Of a stretch of 64,000 nt of DNA, positions 61,352 through 64,000 are shown in pieces. The DNA comes from JAHBVH01 sp034432375 (GTDB lineage Bacteria > Chloroflexota > Anaerolineae > Caldilineales > Caldilineaceae). The notes beneath the pieces were generated by a model that saw only the letters and a program-made list of their open reading frames with translations, was not told the DNA's origin and did not search any database. The stretch's first letter is position 1. Each line of letters starts with the position of its first letter. Location: positions 124,001 to 188,000 of the forward strand of contig DAOUCA010000064.1 of the NCBI GenBank assembly GCA_034432375.1. Direction: 5' to 3'. A program made the position numbers and the translations under genes.

Positions 61352-61579
61352 ATGGAAGAATTGGTTGAATTTCTCGCAAAATCGCTAGTCGAAGATCAAG
61401 AAGCTGTCCAAGTTCACCGCAAGGAAACACGCTACGCTACAATTTTAAAGTTGCGTGTTGCGCCGGAAGATATGGGACGAGTGATTGGTCGAAATGGACG
61501 AGTTGCCAACTCCATTCGTGCACTTTTGCGCGTGGCTGCCCGCAATTCTACCCGCGAAGTGATGCTCGATATTGACTAA
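61352..61579 (+). CDS. khpA: KH-domain RNA-binding protein KhpA
   Basis: The 75-residue protein is a single KH domain with the GRNGRVANSIRALLRVAA loop (GxxG in IGRNGRV), placed right after rpsP as in many bacteria. KhpA binds small RNAs and mRNAs and influences cell elongation or division in firmicutes. Its usual partner KhpB is not in the window. Confidence 0.93.
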   Translation: MEELVEFLAKSLVEDQEAVQVHRKETRYATILKLRVAPEDMGRVIGRNGRVANSIRALLRVAARNSTREVMLDID

Positions 61580-61638
61580 GGGTGTGTATGGCACGAAGAT
61601 TGCGATGGTTGCGATCCACACAATTTTGTCAAGCAGAT

Positions 61639-61737
61639 CCTAACGATGAGGTGCGTACCACATTTGGGGGATTACGCCGGACGATCAATTTTGTCCTTCT
61701 GTGTAATCCCCCAAAATGGGACGCACCCCTAACGATG
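61639..61737. mobile_element. 79-bp MITE-like element, copy 2, with 10-bp target-site duplication
   Basis: The element (61649-61727) is inverted relative to copy 1 at 9591-9668 and shares the 76-bp core at 68 of 76 positions. CCTAACGATG is repeated at 61639-61648 and 61728-61737, a sequence unlike the flanks of copy 1. The hairpin arms here pair without mismatch over the GGGGGATTAC/GTAATCCCCC part. It sits between khpA and rimM. Confidence 0.8.
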
Positions 61738-61833
61738 GGATAGAAAGCATCTCTCAGTTTGTTGGATTCGATTTTTATTCAAGCTGAGAGTGAGATTCGT
61801 TGCAAGGTAGCAAGGCTAACAATACAGAGAGGG

Positions 61834-61863
61834 AACAGCGGAAGCATGCTTCCGCTGTTTTTT
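61834..61863 (+). terminator. Rho-independent terminator upstream of rimM
   Basis: AACAGCGGAAGCA (61834-61846) is followed by its reverse complement TGCTTCCGCTGTT (61847-61859) and then TTTT. A fully palindromic 26-bp stem. It may end the rpsP-khpA transcript, and rimM would then need its own promoter. Confidence 0.75.
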
Positions 61864-62016
61864 ATCGTATCCACTTATAAGGTACAATAGTCTTACGGTT
61901 TACTTACCCATCTACATTGCTTGGCCCACCGGATTTTTAGCGGAGGCAACAGTTCCCTTCTAGCGGGAAGAAGGGGGTAAATAGTACCTACAATTATCAG
62001 ATAGAGTAAATATTAC

Positions 62017-62697
62017 ATGGATCAAGAAGAGAGCAATTCGTCGAACCAAACGAACGCCGTACAACCAATGTCGAGCAGAAAATTGGCAGGCGGTAAGCCT
62101 ACGACTCGACATGCGAGCAGGAAGCGCGCAAAACCACAAGCGGCCGAGGGCACCTATCAGCATCGCAATGAAACTGTCATTGTACCAGATGGCTACATTG
62201 CCATCGGCCGAATCACCGCCGCCCATAATTTGCATGGCGAAGTCCGCGTTGAATTACATACAGATTTTCCCGAACGCTTTGCCAAAGGCGTGAAAATTTT
62301 TGTTGGCTCCGATTTACAGGAAACATCAATCGAGACGGCACGCCCCCACAAATTGATGCAACTTGTCAAAGTTGCAGGAATCAACAACCGCACCGATGCC
62401 GAGCAATTACGTGGACAGTGGATCTTTGTTCACGAGTCCAACGCTGTTGCCCTAGATGAGGATACCTTCTGGGTCCACGAAATTATCGGGATGAAGGTTC
62501 AAACTGAAGAGGGTGAAGCGCTTGGCCAGATCAGCGATGTCATCTTTACCGGTGCGAATGATGTCTATGTGCTGCAAGGGAACGACAGTGAAGGGAACCC
62601 ACGCGAGGTGCTTTTGCCAGCCATTGCGGACGTTATCAAACAGGTCGATCGCGAACAACAGGTGATGATCGTCCATTTGCTGCCTGGCCTATTGTGA
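62017..62697 (+). CDS. rimM: Ribosome maturation factor RimM
   Basis: After an N-terminal basic, disordered extension of about 55 residues (KPTTRHASRKRAKPQ), the RimM fold begins at VPDGYIAIGRITAAHNLHGEVRVELHTDFPERF and continues with the PRC-barrel part DTFWVHEIIGMKVQTEEGEALGQISDVIFTGANDVYVLQ. RimM assists 16S rRNA head assembly with S19. The extension is not usual. A start at a later codon cannot be excluded. No trmD or rplS follows, although these usually accompany rimM. Confidence 0.93.
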   Translation: MDQEESNSSNQTNAVQPMSSRKLAGGKPTTRHASRKRAKPQAAEGTYQHRNETVIVPDGYIAIGRITAAHNLHGEVRVELHTDFPERFAKGVKIFVGSDLQETSIETARPHKLMQLVKVAGINNRTDAEQLRGQWIFVHESNAVALDEDTFWVHEIIGMKVQTEEGEALGQISDVIFTGANDVYVLQGNDSEGNPREVLLPAIADVIKQVDREQQVMIVHLLPGLL

Positions 62698-62785
62698 GTA
62701 GCTTCTATTGTGATTAACTCTATCAATTGATTCATGCAAAAGTTGACTCATGTACAAATTGACTCATAAACCGTGAGGTAGCGTA

Positions 62786-63877
62786 GTGACCATACCCTTT
62801 CCCCCGAAAGTCTATTGGATTGGCTTCAACAAAGTTCCCGGTATCGGACCAATGCGGCTCACTGCATTGCTCGCAACCTGTGGCTCGATCGAAGCCGCTT
62901 GGAAAGCGTCAATCCAACAAATGCAACAGGCTGGATTGGATCGGCGCAGCCAAGAGAATCTACTGGAAGCCCGTCGCACCTTCGAGCCAGCCAAAGAGTG
63001 GGAACTGATCGAGCACGCCGGTGTAACAGTGCTCACATGGGATGACGCTGAGTACCCAAGCAATTTGCGTGAAATTGACGCGCCTCCCCCAGTGCTTTAT
63101 GTGCGTGGAACGCTCACGCCTGCGGATGCCGTCGCCGTTGCGATTGTCGGCACCCGGCGGGCAAGTGCCTATGGGCGCGAGGTTGCGCATCTCTCAGCCA
63201 CCGAATTTGCCCACAACCAGGTCACCGTTGTCAGCGGGCTTGCCTTGGGCATCGATGCGATTGCCCACAGAGCGGCGATCGAAGGGGGTGGTCGCACAGT
63301 GGCTGTTCTTGGCAGCGGCGTAGATCAGCTGTATCCAGCTCAAAATCGGGAATTAGCAGAGCTGATTCTAGCGCATGGCGCGGTCATTAGTGAATATCCT
63401 CTGGGTACTCGCCCCGAAGCCAACAATTTTCCGCCCCGCAACCGGATTATCAGTGGTCTAAGCCGTGGCACGGTGGTTGTGGAGGCTGGTGTGCAAAGTG
63501 GCTCATTGATCACAGCGACCTTTGCGGCTGAACAAGGGCGCGATGTCTTTGCCGTTCCGGGCAGCATCTTACACCCTGGCAGCATTGGATGCAATCAGTT
63601 AATCCGTGAGGGTGCCATACCGTTTCTTTCGGTCAACGATGTTCTGGATCACTTGGATCTCACTCGGTTCACGATTCAAAATGCGGTCCGTCAATCAACA
63701 CCAAGTGATCCATTGGAGAGCGAACTACTGGCCAATCTTTCGCGTGAACCACGGCATATCGATGAACTGGTTCGTCGTCTTTCGTGGAGTTCAGCGCAGG
63801 TGAGCAGCACGCTGACGATAATGGAATTAAAAGGGATGATCCGCCAAATTGGTGGGATGAATTACGTGATTCGGTAA
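62786..63877 (+). CDS. dprA: DNA-processing protein DprA
   Basis: The 363-residue protein starts at GTG 62786. An N-terminal SAM-like part (YWIGFNKVPGIGPMRLTALLATCGS) is followed by the Rossmann-like domain with VAIVGTRRASAYGREVA, VVSGLALGIDAIAHRAAI, NRIISGLSRGTVVVEAGVQSGSLITATFAAEQGRDVFAVPG and a C-terminal winged helix (about 300-363). DprA loads RecA on incoming single strands during transformation and is found in many bacteria. It is followed 14 nt later by a sugar-nucleotide gene. Confidence 0.93.
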   Translation: MTIPFPPKVYWIGFNKVPGIGPMRLTALLATCGSIEAAWKASIQQMQQAGLDRRSQENLLEARRTFEPAKEWELIEHAGVTVLTWDDAEYPSNLREIDAPPPVLYVRGTLTPADAVAVAIVGTRRASAYGREVAHLSATEFAHNQVTVVSGLALGIDAIAHRAAIEGGGRTVAVLGSGVDQLYPAQNRELAELILAHGAVISEYPLGTRPEANNFPPRNRIISGLSRGTVVVEAGVQSGSLITATFAAEQGRDVFAVPGSILHPGSIGCNQLIREGAIPFLSVNDVLDHLDLTRFTIQNAVRQSTPSDPLESELLANLSREPRHIDELVRRLSWSSAQVSSTLTIMELKGMIRQIGGMNYVIR

Positions 63878-63891
63878 TCGAGGAGGGTACG

Positions 63892-64000
63892 ATGTACGCA
63901 GCGATTCTTGCTGGTGGAAGTGGTACGCGACTGTGGCCACGCAGCCGCCAACAACAGCCAAAACAATTTGCCGACATTACCGGTGTTGGCCGAACATTGA
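63892..64000 (+). CDS. Mannose-1-phosphate guanylyltransferase, 5' part
   Basis: GAGGAGGG precedes the ATG. The 36 visible residues contain MYAAILAGGSGTRLWP, the nucleotide-binding start of GDP-mannose pyrophosphorylases (AGGSGTRLWP), and PKQFADITG, the usual KQF motif of ManC. The gene runs out of the window. Confidence 0.8.
   Translation, partial: MYAAILAGGSGTRLWPRSRQQQPKQFADITGVGRTL

Overview
This 64 kb window is a single contig from a bacterium, most probably a member of the phylum Chloroflexota (Caldilineae/Anaerolineae-like). That is an inference from several things: the mix of STAND/NB-ARC ATPases, SPFH and VWA proteins, secreted multi-domain proteases, a secreted protein ending in a LYLPVIKR-type tail, a complete Mrp antiporter operon, moderate GC, and many intergenic palindromes and microsatellite-like repeats. 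No rRNA, tRNA or CRISPR array was seen.

Layout. 1-5.9 kb: the 3' end of a branched-chain amino acid-type binding protein, then secreted proteases (an HtrA-like S1C protease with PDZ, SH3b and a C-terminal domain; a trypsin-like S1A protease with a small secreted partner). 6.1-9.3 kb: a tiny membrane peptide, a structured palindromic element, and a minus-strand NB-ARC ATPase/TPR pair. 9.6 kb: a 78-bp MITE-like element with an 11-bp target duplication; its second copy (inverted, 10-bp duplication) lies at 61.65 kb. 9.9-12.5 kb: a paralogous S1C protease followed by an orphan SH3b/C-terminal module that a possible -1 slippery site could join to it. 12.9-21.4 kb: a six-gene co-directional envelope cluster (SPFH/flotillin-like, PspA-like, two binding-protein-like membrane proteins of which one carries a VWA domain, a coiled-coil membrane protein, and a binding lipoprotein). 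21.4-26.0 kb: an Rpn-like nuclease, then a minus-strand sugar-phosphate group (galT, ROK fructokinase) and a radical SAM/HAD pair. 26.6-33.2 kb: mrpABCDEFG, with repeat insertions between C/D, D/E and F/G. 33.4 kb: a MalY/PatB aminotransferase.

35.1-46.0 kb: a signalling cluster made of a five-GAF histidine kinase, an overlapping receiver-phosphotransferase fusion, a small STAND ATPase, an SPFH/slipin protein, and a large multi-TM STAND ATPase. With the 12.9-21.4 kb cluster it is the best candidate for an undescribed system. 46-52.8 kb: a decayed MFS transporter, a CPBP protease, ppk1, an NhaP-type antiporter and malate dehydrogenase, the last two converging on one 23-bp bidirectional terminator. 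53.3-59.3 kb: a VCBS/BACON-like secreted protein, a CDP-alcohol phosphatidyltransferase, and an ECF sigma factor with a hydrophobic C-terminal helix next to a membrane LysM protein that is probably its anti-sigma partner. 59.5-64 kb: housekeeping genes ffh, rpsP, khpA, rimM and dprA, and the start of a mannose-1-phosphate guanylyltransferase.

The recurring theme is envelope surveillance: two SPFH proteins, a PspA homologue, VWA and binding-protein sensors, SH3b proteases and several STAND switches. Start sites were moved downstream of the longest open frame where a Shine-Dalgarno, promoter or repeat array argued for it.
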